Positions 7,507 to 14,174 of a stretch of 57,056 bases of DNA are shown here, piece after piece. Under the pieces are notes generated by a model. The model was not told the DNA's origin. It worked only from the letters and a program-made list of their open reading frames with translations, and did not search any database. The stretch's first letter is position 1. Every line of letters starts with the position of its first letter. A program made the translations under genes and the position numbers. This stretch comes from Eubacterium sp. (lineage in GTDB: Bacteria; Bacillota; Clostridia; Oscillospirales; Acutalibacteraceae), in the NCBI GenBank assembly GCA_022511205.1, contig JAFLRY010000009.1, forward strand, positions 1 through 57,056. Reading direction: 5' to 3'.

Positions 7507-8789
7507 ATGCTGAGCTTTGGGACAAAATGCATTATCTCTTCCGTGATTATAACGACAGAATGGTGCATGTTGAGCTCAGATATGATTTTGAGATCGATAT
7601 TGAAGCCCTTAAAACAGTGCTTGTTTGCTTCCTTGAAAAAGCCCCCGTGCTTCATTCTTCTTTCACCGATAACAGGATCTCTCCTTATTGGACTGTTAAG
7701 GATTACAGGATTGAGGACGTACTTACCGTTAAGGACGTAACCGAGGAGGCGCTGGACGAAGAGATAAACAATTTCCTCATTCAGTATATCCCGCCCGATG
7801 CCGATCTGCAGATCCACGTGGCTGTGTTCAGGCATAGCGGCAAATCGGTTTTGTGCGTTGTTGAAAATCATATGTGTATGGACGGCGGCGACCTGAAATA
7901 CTTTATGAAAACCCTTTGCCAAAACTACAACGATTACGTTCAAAAGGGGATAAGCCCCGTTTCTCTCAGAACGGGAACACGCTCCTACGAATCCGTTTAC
8001 GAGGATTTCTCCGCCGGTGAAAAGCGAATGGCGAAGAATCTTTACAAGAATATCAATTCTAAGGATAATCACGGCTTTCCGTTTACGCCCAACAGTATTC
8101 AGGATAAGTCCTTTATCGCTAAGAGAAAGATCCCCGCATCTAAGTTTGACGAGATCCGCGCTGTCGGTAAGAAATACGGCGCAACGATAAATGAGATGCT
8201 TCTCACTGCTTATTTCTATTCGCTTTATGAGCTTGCGGGCTTTGATAACAATGAAAGCGTTTCGATCTCTTGTGCTATCGATCTCAGAAGGCATATCAAG
8301 CAGGAGCGCGATCAGGGCATAACGAATCACACGGCTTGGATGCAGTGCAAAGTTCCCCAGCGCGGAGCGGATATTTTTGAAACCCTCAACTACGTTGTTT
8401 ATTCCTCAAACCTATTTAAAGAGGATAAATTTATGGGGCTTCACGGTCTGCCGCTTCTCTCATTTGGCTATAAGATAATGCCTCTTGCCGCCTCGGAGGA
8501 GGTTATCAAGATCGGCTACGCCAACCCGCTTTTGGCGATGAGCAATATCGGCATCCTTGAGGTGGATAAGCTTGCGCTTGACGGGCATGAGCCCACTGAC
8601 GGCTTTATGAGCGGCGCGGTCAAGTATAAGCCCTACGCGCTTTTATCCGTAACTTCTGTCAGAAAAGAGCTTACTATCTCAATGTGCTGCCGCGGAAACG
8701 CGGAGGACAAGAAGATCGTTGACCGTTTCTTTGATCTTATCGTTAAAAACATCGACGATCTCACCGCAGAGGCAAAACTTTATATGTAA
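7491..8789 (+). CDS. Condensation-domain-like / alcohol acetyltransferase-type CoA-dependent acyltransferase
   Basis: A 432-residue protein with the fold signature of the chloramphenicol acetyltransferase/NRPS-condensation/WS-DGAT superfamily. The central HxxxDG motif reads HMCMDGGDLKYF near residue 126, and a later SISCAIDLRR segment with a downstream AMSNIG block matches the second half of the fold. No carrier-protein, adenylation or signal segment is attached, so it is a free-standing cytosolic enzyme. AACAGGAGGT precedes the start, which lies inside the membrane-protein gene. Such proteins transfer acyl groups to alcohols or amines; substrate unknown. It is followed by a bidirectional terminator at 8812. 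Confidence 0.75.
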   Translation: MARKLNAELWDKMHYLFRDYNDRMVHVELRYDFEIDIEALKTVLVCFLEKAPVLHSSFTDNRISPYWTVKDYRIEDVLTVKDVTEEALDEEINNFLIQYIPPDADLQIHVAVFRHSGKSVLCVVENHMCMDGGDLKYFMKTLCQNYNDYVQKGISPVSLRTGTRSYESVYEDFSAGEKRMAKNLYKNINSKDNHGFPFTPNSIQDKSFIAKRKIPASKFDEIRAVGKKYGATINEMLLTAYFYSLYELAGFDNNESVSISCAIDLRRHIKQERDQGITNHTAWMQCKVPQRGADIFETLNYVVYSSNLFKEDKFMGLHGLPLLSFGYKIMPLAASEEVIKIGYANPLLAMSNIGILEVDKLALDGHEPTDGFMSGAVKYKPYALLSVTSVRKELTISMCCRGNAEDKKIVDRFFDLIVKNIDDLTAEAKLYM

Positions 8790-8811
8790 AGGCGAATAGC
8801 TTTACGCAACG

Positions 8812-8847
8812 AAAAACGCTCCGTTAGATATCTAACGGAGCGTTTTT
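8812..8847. terminator. Bidirectional terminator between convergent genes
   Basis: A perfect 36-bp palindrome (half AAAAACGCTCCGTTAGAT) with A and T tracts on its two sides. It can end both the acyltransferase transcript and the leftward ribbon-helix-helix transcript. Confidence 0.92.
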
Positions 8848-8860
8848 TGCTTTTTCGGTT

Positions 8861-9055
8861 TTAATCTGCTTCAACCTCGCAGTTTTCAATAGCGTAATTC
8901 AGCAGAATATTTATCAGCTCATTTCTTGAGCGGTTTGTTTTTTTAGACAGTTCCTCGAGATCGTTAACGGTTTCTTCTTTTATCCTAACGGAAAAGGTTT
9001 TATAACCGTCGTCTCCGCGAAGATTCTTTTTAGAGATAACAAGCTTTTCGTCCAT
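8861..9055 (-). CDS. Ribbon-helix-helix (CopG/Arc-type) DNA-binding protein
   Basis: A 64-residue protein. The beta strand is KTFSVRI, followed by two helices, KEETVNDLEELSKKTNR and SRNELINILLNYAIEN, the standard RHH dimer fold of CopG- and MetJ-like repressors and many antitoxins. Start at 9055 is chosen because GAGGTGA precedes this ATG; a GTG at 9064 lies within the ribosome-binding site. No toxin gene is adjacent. Its divergent neighbour is a zinc-ribbon membrane protein, and the intergenic space carries four copies of a TGTTAT/ATAACA motif, the probable binding sites. Autorepressor plus repressor of the divergent operon is the inference. Confidence 0.8.
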   Translation of the reverse strand: MDEKLVISKKNLRGDDGYKTFSVRIKEETVNDLEELSKKTNRSRNELINILLNYAIENCEVEAD

Positions 9056-9082
9056 TTTATTCACCTCATCTATATTCTATCT

Positions 9083-9132
9083 TGACAGGTGTTATAAACA
9101 TATGTTATGATTAATAACATAAAATATAACAT
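9083..9132 (+). promoter_or_regulatory. Consensus promoter buried in a four-fold operator array (RHH target)
   Basis: TTGACA (9083-9088), a 17-base spacer and TATGAT (9106-9111) form a near-perfect promoter for the gene at 9156. TGTTAT at 9090-9095 and 9103-9108 and ATAACA at 9114-9119 and 9126-9131 repeat every 11-13 bases across the spacer, -10 box and start region. Short repeats about one helical turn apart are how ribbon-helix-helix dimers bind cooperatively. Confidence 0.7.
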
Positions 9133-9155
9133 ATAGAATGAAAAGGAGAATAAAT

Positions 9156-9551
9156 ATGTTCTGTTCAAAATGCGGAAACGAAATTAACGATGAAGCGGTA
9201 ATTTGCCCGAATTGCGGTTGCCCAACGCCAAATTATAACAAACCCCAAGAGCCTGCCGTTCAGCCGAATTATGCGCCGTATTATCAGCCGGTATATCAAC
9301 AAAAACCAATTACGGAATTAATATCAAGCGCGCGTTCTCTTGGTATCATATCAATAATTGTTGGCTTATTTATTCCGCTTGTCGGCTGGGTTTGCGGCGG
9401 TATCGGCATTTCTAAAGCAAATAAAATATATGCTCCTCCCGAATTTACCGATGATGTCAAAAACGCAAAAATACTGAATTTAATCGGGCTTGTCTTAAGT
9501 ACTTGCGTATTTTTTATCGCTTTTGTCGTTATTATGGGATTGTGGTATTAA
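9156..9551 (+). CDS. Small zinc-ribbon membrane protein
   Basis: A 131-residue protein with an N-terminal zinc ribbon (CSKCGNEI..., CPNCGCP; a CxxC pair at residues 3-6 and another about 15 residues later). A Pro/Tyr/Gln-rich linker (residues 27-55) leads to two hydrophobic segments, at about 65-90 and 108-130. The ATG at 9156 is preceded by AAAAGGAGAAT; an in-frame ATG at 9138 sits on the ribosome-binding site. The next gene begins 12 bases downstream and carries the same zinc-ribbon type. Function unknown; such proteins are common in Firmicutes and uncharacterised. AT-rich compared with flanking housekeeping genes. Confidence 0.75.
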   Translation: MFCSKCGNEINDEAVICPNCGCPTPNYNKPQEPAVQPNYAPYYQPVYQQKPITELISSARSLGIISIIVGLFIPLVGWVCGGIGISKANKIYAPPEFTDDVKNAKILNLIGLVLSTCVFFIAFVVIMGLWY

Positions 9552-9563
9552 GGAGGATATTTT

Positions 9564-10382
9564 GTGTATTGCACGAATTGCGGAAAAGAAATATTTGATG
9601 AAGCTGATATTTGCACAAACTGCGGTTGTAAAACTGAAAACTATAAAGAAACACTTGATATTGCCGTATCTCCAAGTAAAACCTCGTTTATTCAGAAAGT
9701 TTTGGATAACGTACGCTCAGAACCGAAAAAAATGTTTATTATGCGATTATCTGCGACTATACTTTTTTTGATTACGGCGTTATATAATTTGTATTCTTTA
9801 TATGAATTTTTAGATTTATATGGGTTTATGCGTTATGGGGATGGATGGGAATATCTTATAAAAAATATTTCTATTTATGTAGTCCGCATTTTCATTTCGG
9901 CGTTATCTGTATTTCTTTTGAATATAAAACAAAATAAAGTTGTCTTATTGCTCGTTTCATTCTATTTTTGCATTTATTCAATATACTCCGGATATGTTTT
10001 AGTGAATAATTTAAAATATTTTGCGGAAATTAATTATTTCGATAAAGATTTAAATCTTGAAATTAGCCGAACATATTGGGTGTCTCCAACATTGCAGATA
10101 GTCGTTTTGCTTTCATTAGCTGTTATTATAGTGCTTATAAAACAAAACATAATTAAAAAGAAAGTAATACCTTTTGCTGTACTTTTAGGCTATATCATTA
10201 TTTTTCAATGCTACTTGTTTTCTCAGTCAGGCGAGCTTATCTCCTTAAGTTGGTTATTCATATACGAGCCGCTTGTTGCTTCTTGTTTAGCTTGCCATTA
10301 CTATATCAGTGCAAATAAATACAAAAAGGAAGCTGCGGAAAATGAAATTTCGCAACAAGCACCAATTATAATTCAAGAGTAA
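9564..10382 (+). CDS. Zinc-ribbon polytopic membrane protein, GTG start
   Basis: A 272-residue protein. Residues 1-25 repeat the zinc ribbon of the upstream gene (MYCTNCGKEI, then CTNCGC), showing domain duplication. About six hydrophobic segments follow from residue 50 to 255, and the C-terminus is short and charged. AGGAGG at 9551-9556 selects the GTG at 9564. Composition is strongly AT-rich, with many AAA/TTT codons unlike glyA or ilvD, which fits recent acquisition. Co-transcribed with the gene at 9156 under the RHH-controlled promoter. Function unknown. Confidence 0.72.
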   Translation: MYCTNCGKEIFDEADICTNCGCKTENYKETLDIAVSPSKTSFIQKVLDNVRSEPKKMFIMRLSATILFLITALYNLYSLYEFLDLYGFMRYGDGWEYLIKNISIYVVRIFISALSVFLLNIKQNKVVLLLVSFYFCIYSIYSGYVLVNNLKYFAEINYFDKDLNLEISRTYWVSPTLQIVVLLSLAVIIVLIKQNIIKKKVIPFAVLLGYIIIFQCYLFSQSGELISLSWLFIYEPLVASCLACHYYISANKYKKEAAENEISQQAPIIIQE

Positions 10383-10403
10383 TTGGATGAAAGGAAGATA
10401 TAT

Positions 10404-10565
10404 ATGCAGGAGTATATGGGAACGAAAGAGGCGTCAGAGAAATGGGATATGCCTCAATGGAAAGTGCAGAAATTATGCAGGGAGAAGAAAATACCCGGCG
10501 CTGAGCAGGACGCTTACGGCAGTCCGTGGAGAATACCGATTGATGCCGTTTCGCCAAAATCATAA
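10404..10565 (+). CDS. Small excisionase-like helix-turn-helix protein
   Basis: A 53-residue protein matching the MerR/excisionase-type HTH found in many small bacterial DNA-binding proteins: GTKEASEKWDMPQWKVQKLC forms the helix-turn-helix, and KKIPGAEQDAYGSPWRIPIDA the wing. Start at 10404 follows AAAGGAAG; an upstream TTG at 10383 abuts the previous stop and has no site. It begins 21 bases after the zinc-ribbon gene. No integrase or relaxase is nearby, so an excisionase role is not supported; it may be an accessory regulator of this island. Confidence 0.6.
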   Translation: MQEYMGTKEASEKWDMPQWKVQKLCREKKIPGAEQDAYGSPWRIPIDAVSPKS

Positions 10566-10584
10566 TCAAATTATATAAAAACAA

Positions 10585-10612
10585 ATCCGCCGACGGATAT
10601 CTGTCGGCGGAT
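10585..10612. terminator. Hairpin with a U-tract on the minus-strand side
   Basis: ATCCGCCGAC (10585-10594) pairs with GTCGGCGGAT (10603-10612) around an 8-base loop. On the plus strand there is no T-run after it, but on the minus strand it is followed by TTGTTTTTAT. It would therefore work best as a terminator for leftward transcription, for example the antisense RNA of the adjacent peptide locus. Confidence 0.6.
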
Positions 10613-10619
10613 CGTTATC

Positions 10620-10648
10620 TTGACAATAATTGACAAAAACTTTATAAT
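10620..10648 (+). promoter_or_regulatory. Perfect-consensus promoter of the small-peptide gene
   Basis: TTGACA (10620-10625), exactly 17 bases, TATAAT (10643-10648): both hexamers match consensus fully. Predicted start about 10654-10656. It drives a transcript of roughly 180 bases that ends at the hairpin at 10793-10833. Confidence 0.85.
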
Positions 10649-10655
10649 GGATTAT

Positions 10656-10716
10656 GCGGATAAGGGGCGTTTGTACTATAAACGCCGGGCGGTTAAATCC
10701 TGCCCCTGAAAGGGGG
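10656..10716 (+). other. Structured 5' leader that can sequester the ribosome-binding site
   Basis: Three hairpins can be drawn: GGCGTTT with AAACGCC (about 10666-10686), GGGCGG with CCTGCCC (about 10687-10705), and GCCCC-TGAA-AGGGGGC (about 10702-10717). The second and third share the GCCCC strand and are mutually exclusive. The third hides the AGGGGG Shine-Dalgarno. This is the arrangement of translationally gated small-toxin mRNAs. Confidence 0.5.
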
Positions 10717-10723
10717 CATGCCT

Positions 10724-10798
10724 ATGGAACTCTTTGCATTTATCATTTTAACTTTGATAGTTGCTACCGGGTACATACTGGCGGTAAAAGGAAAGTAG
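10724..10798 (+). CDS. 24-residue single-pass membrane peptide, candidate type I toxin
   Basis: A very short gene: MELF, then a continuous hydrophobic stretch (AFIILTLIVATGYILAV), then the basic end KGK. This is the size and layout of membrane-acting type I toxins (Fst, TxpA, Ibs, Ldr types), but I do not recognise it as a member of a named family. AGGGGG at 10711-10716 is 7 bases upstream of the ATG at 10724; an in-frame ATG at 10718 is too close to that site. It has a perfect promoter, a structured leader and its own terminator, and a possible antisense RNA faces it from the right. Toxicity is inference. Confidence 0.6.
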   Translation: MELFAFIILTLIVATGYILAVKGK

Positions 10799-10833
10799 TC
10801 GCCTAACTCCCATAAGGCGACTACTTCGTTTTT
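10793..10833. terminator. Terminator of the peptide gene, shared by convergent RNA
   Basis: AAGTAGTCGCCT (10793-10804) pairs with AGGCGACTACTT (10815-10826) around a 10-base loop, followed by CGTTTTTG on the plus strand. On the minus strand the same stem is followed by TCCTTTTA, so it can also act leftward. The stem begins at the stop codon of the peptide gene. Confidence 0.85.
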
Positions 10834-10889
10834 GATTTAGTTACTTTTGTTAGGGGCTAAACCGCTTGGTTTATAGGAGCTCCTTATCT
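10793..10889 (-). ncRNA. Putative convergent antisense RNA to the peptide mRNA
   Basis: A minus-strand promoter (TTGACA, 17 bases, TAACAT at 10924-10896) would start an RNA near 10889 running left into the 3' end of the peptide gene. No start codon with a ribosome-binding site lies in it. Its first 45 bases share four blocks in order with the leader of the peptide mRNA: GCRGATAAGGRGC, CTATAAAC, GCGGTT and GCCCCTRA. It may stop at 10793 or run to the hairpin at 10585. Not demonstrated as an RNA; readthrough from yebC is an alternative source. Confidence 0.5.
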
Positions 10890-10895
10890 GCTTTT

Positions 10896-10924
10896 ATGTT
10901 AGCACATATTTCCCGATTTGTCAA
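10896..10924 (-). promoter_or_regulatory. Promoter of the putative antisense RNA
   Basis: Reading leftward: TTGACA (10924-10919), 17 bases, TAACAT (10901-10896). The -35 hexamer is fully consensus. It faces the peptide promoter across about 250 bases. Confidence 0.6.
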
Positions 10925-10952
10925 CAGCGCTCGTTTAGATCGCTGTTTTTTT
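10923..10952 (+). terminator. Second rightward terminator-like hairpin
   Basis: AACAGCG (10923-10929) pairs with CGCTGTT (10941-10947), followed by a run of T. It would stop rightward transcription before it enters yebC antisense. Its left arm overlaps the -35 box of the antisense promoter. Confidence 0.6.
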
Positions 10953-10994
10953 GTTGATAAATATAGGCGGGAGGGAGAGGAAGCTGCTAATGCT

Positions 10995-11738
10995 TTAGCC
11001 CTCGTAGTCGTTTTCATTTTCCCAGTTGTGCCAGATGTTCTGAACGTCGTCGTTTTCCTCAAACATTTCGATCATTCTGCTCATCTTCATCATATCCTCC
11101 TGGCTTTCAAGGCGGGTGTAGGTGGAGGGGATATACGCAGGTTCGCTGGAAATGGTCTTATAGCCCTTTGCTTCAAGCTCGTCGCGGATCGCGCCAACGT
11201 CATTCGCATCCGTTCTGATTTCAAACACGTCCTCATCCTCCGCAATGAAATCGGTTGCGCCCGCTTCGATCGCCTCCATCATAAGCTCTTCCTCGTCCAC
11301 GTCCTCTTTTTCAACGAGGATAACGCCCTCGCGGGAGAACATAAAGGTAACAGAGCCGGAAGTGCCCATATTTCCGCCTGCCTTATCAAAATAATGCCTT
11401 ACTTCGCCGGCGGTCCTGTTTCTGTTATCGGTCAGAGCCTCAACTATAACGGCAACGCCGCTGGGGCCGTAGCCCTCGTAAACGATCTCCTCGTAATCCG
11501 CGCCGCCTGTTTCGCCCGCCGCCTTTTTAAGCATGCGCTCGATATTATCGTTGGGAACGTTATTCTGCTTCGCCTTGGCGATTACGTCCTTCAGCTTTGA
11601 ATTGACGTTAGGATCGGGGCCTCCGTTTTTAACTGCAACGGCAAGCTCTCTGCCGATCTTGGTGAAAACCTTTGCTCTTGCCGCGTCGTTAGCTCCTTTT
11701 TTTCTTTTAATTGTACTCCATTTTGAATGTCCGCTCAT
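10995..11738 (-). CDS. yebC: YebC/PmpR-family protein (TACO1-like)
   Basis: A 247-residue member of the YebC/TACO1 family, variously described as transcription regulators and, more recently, as ribosome-associated factors that help translate difficult sequences. The hallmark N-terminus MSGHSKWSTIKRKKGA is present, followed by DPNVNSKLKDVIAKAK, the YEGYGPSGVAVIVE block and TAGEVRHYFDKAGGNMG. Length is normal (240-250). The ATG at 11738 is preceded by GGAAGCG and gives the exact family start; a longer in-frame extension is rejected. It runs opposite to its neighbours and has its own promoter at 11770-11798. No strong leftward terminator follows the gene. Confidence 0.95.
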   Translation of the reverse strand: MSGHSKWSTIKRKKGANDAARAKVFTKIGRELAVAVKNGGPDPNVNSKLKDVIAKAKQNNVPNDNIERMLKKAAGETGGADYEEIVYEGYGPSGVAVIVEALTDNRNRTAGEVRHYFDKAGGNMGTSGSVTFMFSREGVILVEKEDVDEEELMMEAIEAGATDFIAEDEDVFEIRTDANDVGAIRDELEAKGYKTISSEPAYIPSTYTRLESQEDMMKMSRMIEMFEENDDVQNIWHNWENENDYEG

Positions 11739-11769
11739 AAAAACGCTTCCTTTTAAAAAATCTGCAATA

Positions 11770-11798
11770 ATTCTATCACATAAGTTTTTCCCTTTCAA
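11770..11798 (-). promoter_or_regulatory. Promoter for yebC
   Basis: Reading leftward: TTGAAA (11798-11793), 17 bases, TAGAAT (11775-11770), with the yebC start codon 31 bases further left. Confidence 0.7.
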
Positions 11799-11827
11799 GA
11801 GAAAAAAGGGCTTCACAAATGAAAATT

Positions 11828-11855
11828 TTGTGATATATTGTTATATAAATATAAT
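11828..11855 (+). promoter_or_regulatory. Promoter for the orphan anchored protein
   Basis: TTGTGA (11828-11833), 16 bases, TATAAT (11850-11855), about 50 bases before the start codon at 11906. Confidence 0.5.
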
Positions 11856-11905
11856 TTTAACTATTTTAAGGTATTCTGTAAATAGTATAAACAGGAGGCG
11901 AGCTG

Positions 11906-12748
11906 ATGAAAAAAGCAATAATAATCTGCTCGGTAATTGCTGTAATTGCCGTTGCGGGCGTGGCGGTGTTAACGGCGAGCGGATTAATTCTTTCGGGAAC
12001 GAAAATACCGTCTGTAAGCAAATCGGCAACAATAGCTCAGGTGGCGGATTTCTATGCCGACGTGGTTGAGCTGACGAAAAACGAAAAGAATATGAAAATA
12101 GAGACTGTTACTACGATAACATTCAAGGATTTTGACTGCCCTAACGAAACCCTCAGTGAAATAATTCTGGAGTATCTCGGCTATGAGGTGGGAGACCGTG
12201 AGACGAAAATGGCTGTCTATTCTTTTGAAAACGGCGTGGACAGTACCGGCGTTACTCCATTGTACGTGATCCAGCCGGCAGGCGCGTATATCGAAAAGGG
12301 AAATTACGCGGGTCTTACTCTTAACTCCGTTGAAAAAGATAAGGAGCATACCGCCGTTTCCTTCAATATTGCGGAGGAAAGCGCCGATTATACTGAGATC
12401 GTTGAGGCTTTCAATAGTGAGAACAGCGATTTTTCCGCTTTGGCGCCACGCCATTTCGATTATATAGACGTTGAGGGGATCGTGCTTTATCTTAAGGATA
12501 TGATCAACGTGAACTTTTCCTCAAACGACGCTGAAAACGCCATTGCCGAAATTGAAAGCGCGCGGATCAGTCTCGGAAAAACCGAAATAAAAGCAGACGT
12601 AAATTCAAAGGCTTTGCTCACGGAAATGACTGTTACCGCTCCCGTAGTTTTTGACGGAACGGTCAGAGTGATAAACGGCAATATCGGTATCGCGGCAAGG
12701 CTTGAGGTTTCTCAGCATTACGTTTTTACCTATATAGAAGAAAAATAA
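11906..12748 (+). CDS. Membrane-anchored or secreted protein of unknown function
   Basis: A 280-residue protein. The N-terminus is a signal sequence or signal anchor (MKKAIIICSVIAVIAVAGVAVLTASG, described here in parts: a KK pair followed by about 22 hydrophobic residues) without a lipobox cysteine. The remaining 245 residues look like an extracytoplasmic beta-rich domain with few cysteines. ACAGGAGG precedes the ATG. It is monocistronic, with its own promoter and a terminator at 12757. I do not recognise a domain. Confidence 0.7.
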   Translation: MKKAIIICSVIAVIAVAGVAVLTASGLILSGTKIPSVSKSATIAQVADFYADVVELTKNEKNMKIETVTTITFKDFDCPNETLSEIILEYLGYEVGDRETKMAVYSFENGVDSTGVTPLYVIQPAGAYIEKGNYAGLTLNSVEKDKEHTAVSFNIAEESADYTEIVEAFNSENSDFSALAPRHFDYIDVEGIVLYLKDMINVNFSSNDAENAIAEIESARISLGKTEIKADVNSKALLTEMTVTAPVVFDGTVRVINGNIGIAARLEVSQHYVFTYIEEK

Positions 12749-12756
12749 GCAATAAT

Positions 12757-12799
12757 GAAAGGCGCGTTGCAAAAATTGCCAATGCGCTTTCCTTTTTTT
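12757..12799 (+). terminator. Rho-independent terminator
   Basis: An imperfect stem (GAAAGGCGCGTTG at 12757-12769 with CAATGCGCTTTC at 12780-12791, one bulge and one G-U pair) followed by seven T. It ends the orphan gene before glyA. Confidence 0.75.
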
Positions 12800-12809
12800 A
12801 GCTGACTAC

Positions 12810-12838
12810 TTGTATTAAAATGATCGATATGCTATTAT
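12810..12838 (+). promoter_or_regulatory. Promoter for glyA
   Basis: TTGTAT (12810-12815), 17 bases, TATTAT (12833-12838). The glyA start is 40 bases downstream with AAGGAG before it. No glycine or purine riboswitch fits in this short leader. Confidence 0.55.
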
Positions 12839-12878
12839 TGTAAATAACTATAAATATTAAAATTAAGGAGATATAAAA

Positions 12879-14132
12879 ATGTATTCCGATTACTATGATT
12901 CAATAGCCAAGGTTGCCGAAACGGATAAAGAGGTAGCAGACGCGATGTCGCTGGAGCTTAAGCGTCAGCGTGAGAACATTGAGCTTATTGCCTCCGAAAA
13001 CCTCGTTTCTCCGCAGGTTATGGCGGCTATGGGAAGCGTACTTACCAATAAATATGCCGAGGGTCTGCCAAGCAAGCGCTACTACGGCGGCTGTCAGTAC
13101 GTTGATATCGTTGAGAATATTGCGATAAAAAGAGCATGTGAGCTTTTCGGCGCTAACTACGCCAACGTTCAGCCCCATTCCGGCGCTCAGGCGAACATTG
13201 CGGCTTACGTTGCCCTGCTTAATCCCGGCGATACCGTTATGGGTATGAGCCTTGATAACGGCGGACATCTTACCCACGGTTCTCCCGCCAATATCAGCGG
13301 AAAGTATTTCAATTTCGTTCCGTATGGTATCAATGACGACGGATATATCGATTTAAAGGAATTCGAAAAGCAGGTCAATAAGGTTAAACCCAAGCTCGTT
13401 GTTGCGGGCGCATCGGCTTATCCCCGTGAAATAGATTTCAAAACCATGGCCGATATTGCCCACGCCAACGGCGCAATGTTTATGGTGGATATGGCTCATA
13501 TTGCCGGTCTCGTTGCGGCAGGCCTTCATCAAAGCCCCGTTCCTTATGCGGACGTAGTGACTACCACCACCCACAAGACCCTGAGGGGTCCGAGAGGCGG
13601 ACTTATCCTTTGCAACAACGAATATCTTGCTAAAAAGCTGAATTCGGCAGTGTTCCCCGGCACACAGGGCGGCCCTCTCATGCACGTTATCGCCGGTAAG
13701 GCTGTTTGCTTCGGTGAGGCGCTGAAGCCGGAATTCAAGGAATATCAGCAGAGAATTATTGATAACGCCCAGGCGCTTGCAAAGGGACTTATCAACAGAG
13801 GTCTCAACCTCGTTTCCGGCGGAACGGATAACCATCTCGTTCTCCTTTCCCTTGTGGGAACAGGCGTAACCGGCAAGGAGCTTGAGGCAAAGCTTGATGA
13901 GGTGCATATCACCCTCAACAAAAATACCGTGCCAAACGAACCCCTTTCACCCTTCGTTACGTCAGGCGTTCGTATCGGCACGCCCGCCGCTACTACGAGA
14001 GGTCTTAACGAGGCTGATTTCGATAAGATCTCAGAATTCATCTATCTTGCGATAACCGATTTTGAGGGCAAGAGAGAATATATTGAAAAGGGCGTTGCGG
14101 AGATTTTGGCGCAATATCCGCTTTATGAATAA
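12879..14132 (+). CDS. glyA: Serine hydroxymethyltransferase GlyA
   Basis: A 417-residue PLP enzyme interconverting serine and glycine with transfer of a one-carbon unit to tetrahydrofolate; the main cellular source of C1 units, supplying among others thyA in this window. The PLP lysine is K233 in [14 protein letters not shown]. Other signatures are the [10 protein letters not shown] block, [15 protein letters not shown] and QPHSGAQAN. Full length. Monocistronic by promoter and spacing, although 42 bases to the next gene leaves readthrough possible. Confidence 0.98.
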   Translation: MYSDYYDSIAKVAETDKEVADAMSLELKRQRENIELIASENLVSPQVMAAMGSVLTNKYAEGLPSKRYYGGCQYVDIVENIAIKRACELFGANYANVQPHSGAQANIAAYVALLNPGDTVMGMSLDNGGHLTHGSPANISGKYFNFVPYGINDDGYIDLKEFEKQVNKVKPKLVVAGASAYPREIDFKTMADIAHANGAMFMVDMAHIAGLVAAGLHQSPVPYADVVTTTTHKTLRGPRGGLILCNNEYLAKKLNSAVFPGTQGGPLMHVIAGKAVCFGEALKPEFKEYQQRIIDNAQALAKGLINRGLNLVSGGTDNHLVLLSLVGTGVTGKELEAKLDEVHITLNKNTVPNEPLSPFVTSGVRIGTPAATTRGLNEADFDKISEFIYLAITDFEGKREYIEKGVAEILAQYPLYE

Positions 14133-14174
14133 TATTTTGCATAATTAAAACAGCAAGCAAAGGAAGTGAGAACG

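Noticed and set aside
8861-9551. RHH gene plus neighbour as a type II toxin-antitoxin pair
   Set aside because: The neighbour is divergent and is a zinc-ribbon membrane protein, not a RelE-, MazF- or PIN-type toxin; the operator fits a plain repressor.
10404-10565. Small HTH protein as an excisionase of an integrated element
   Set aside because: No integrase, recombinase or attachment-site repeat was found in the surrounding island.
10866-11600. A 244-codon plus-strand frame antisense to yebC
   Set aside because: yebC on the other strand is a complete, conserved protein; this frame lacks a site and known motifs.
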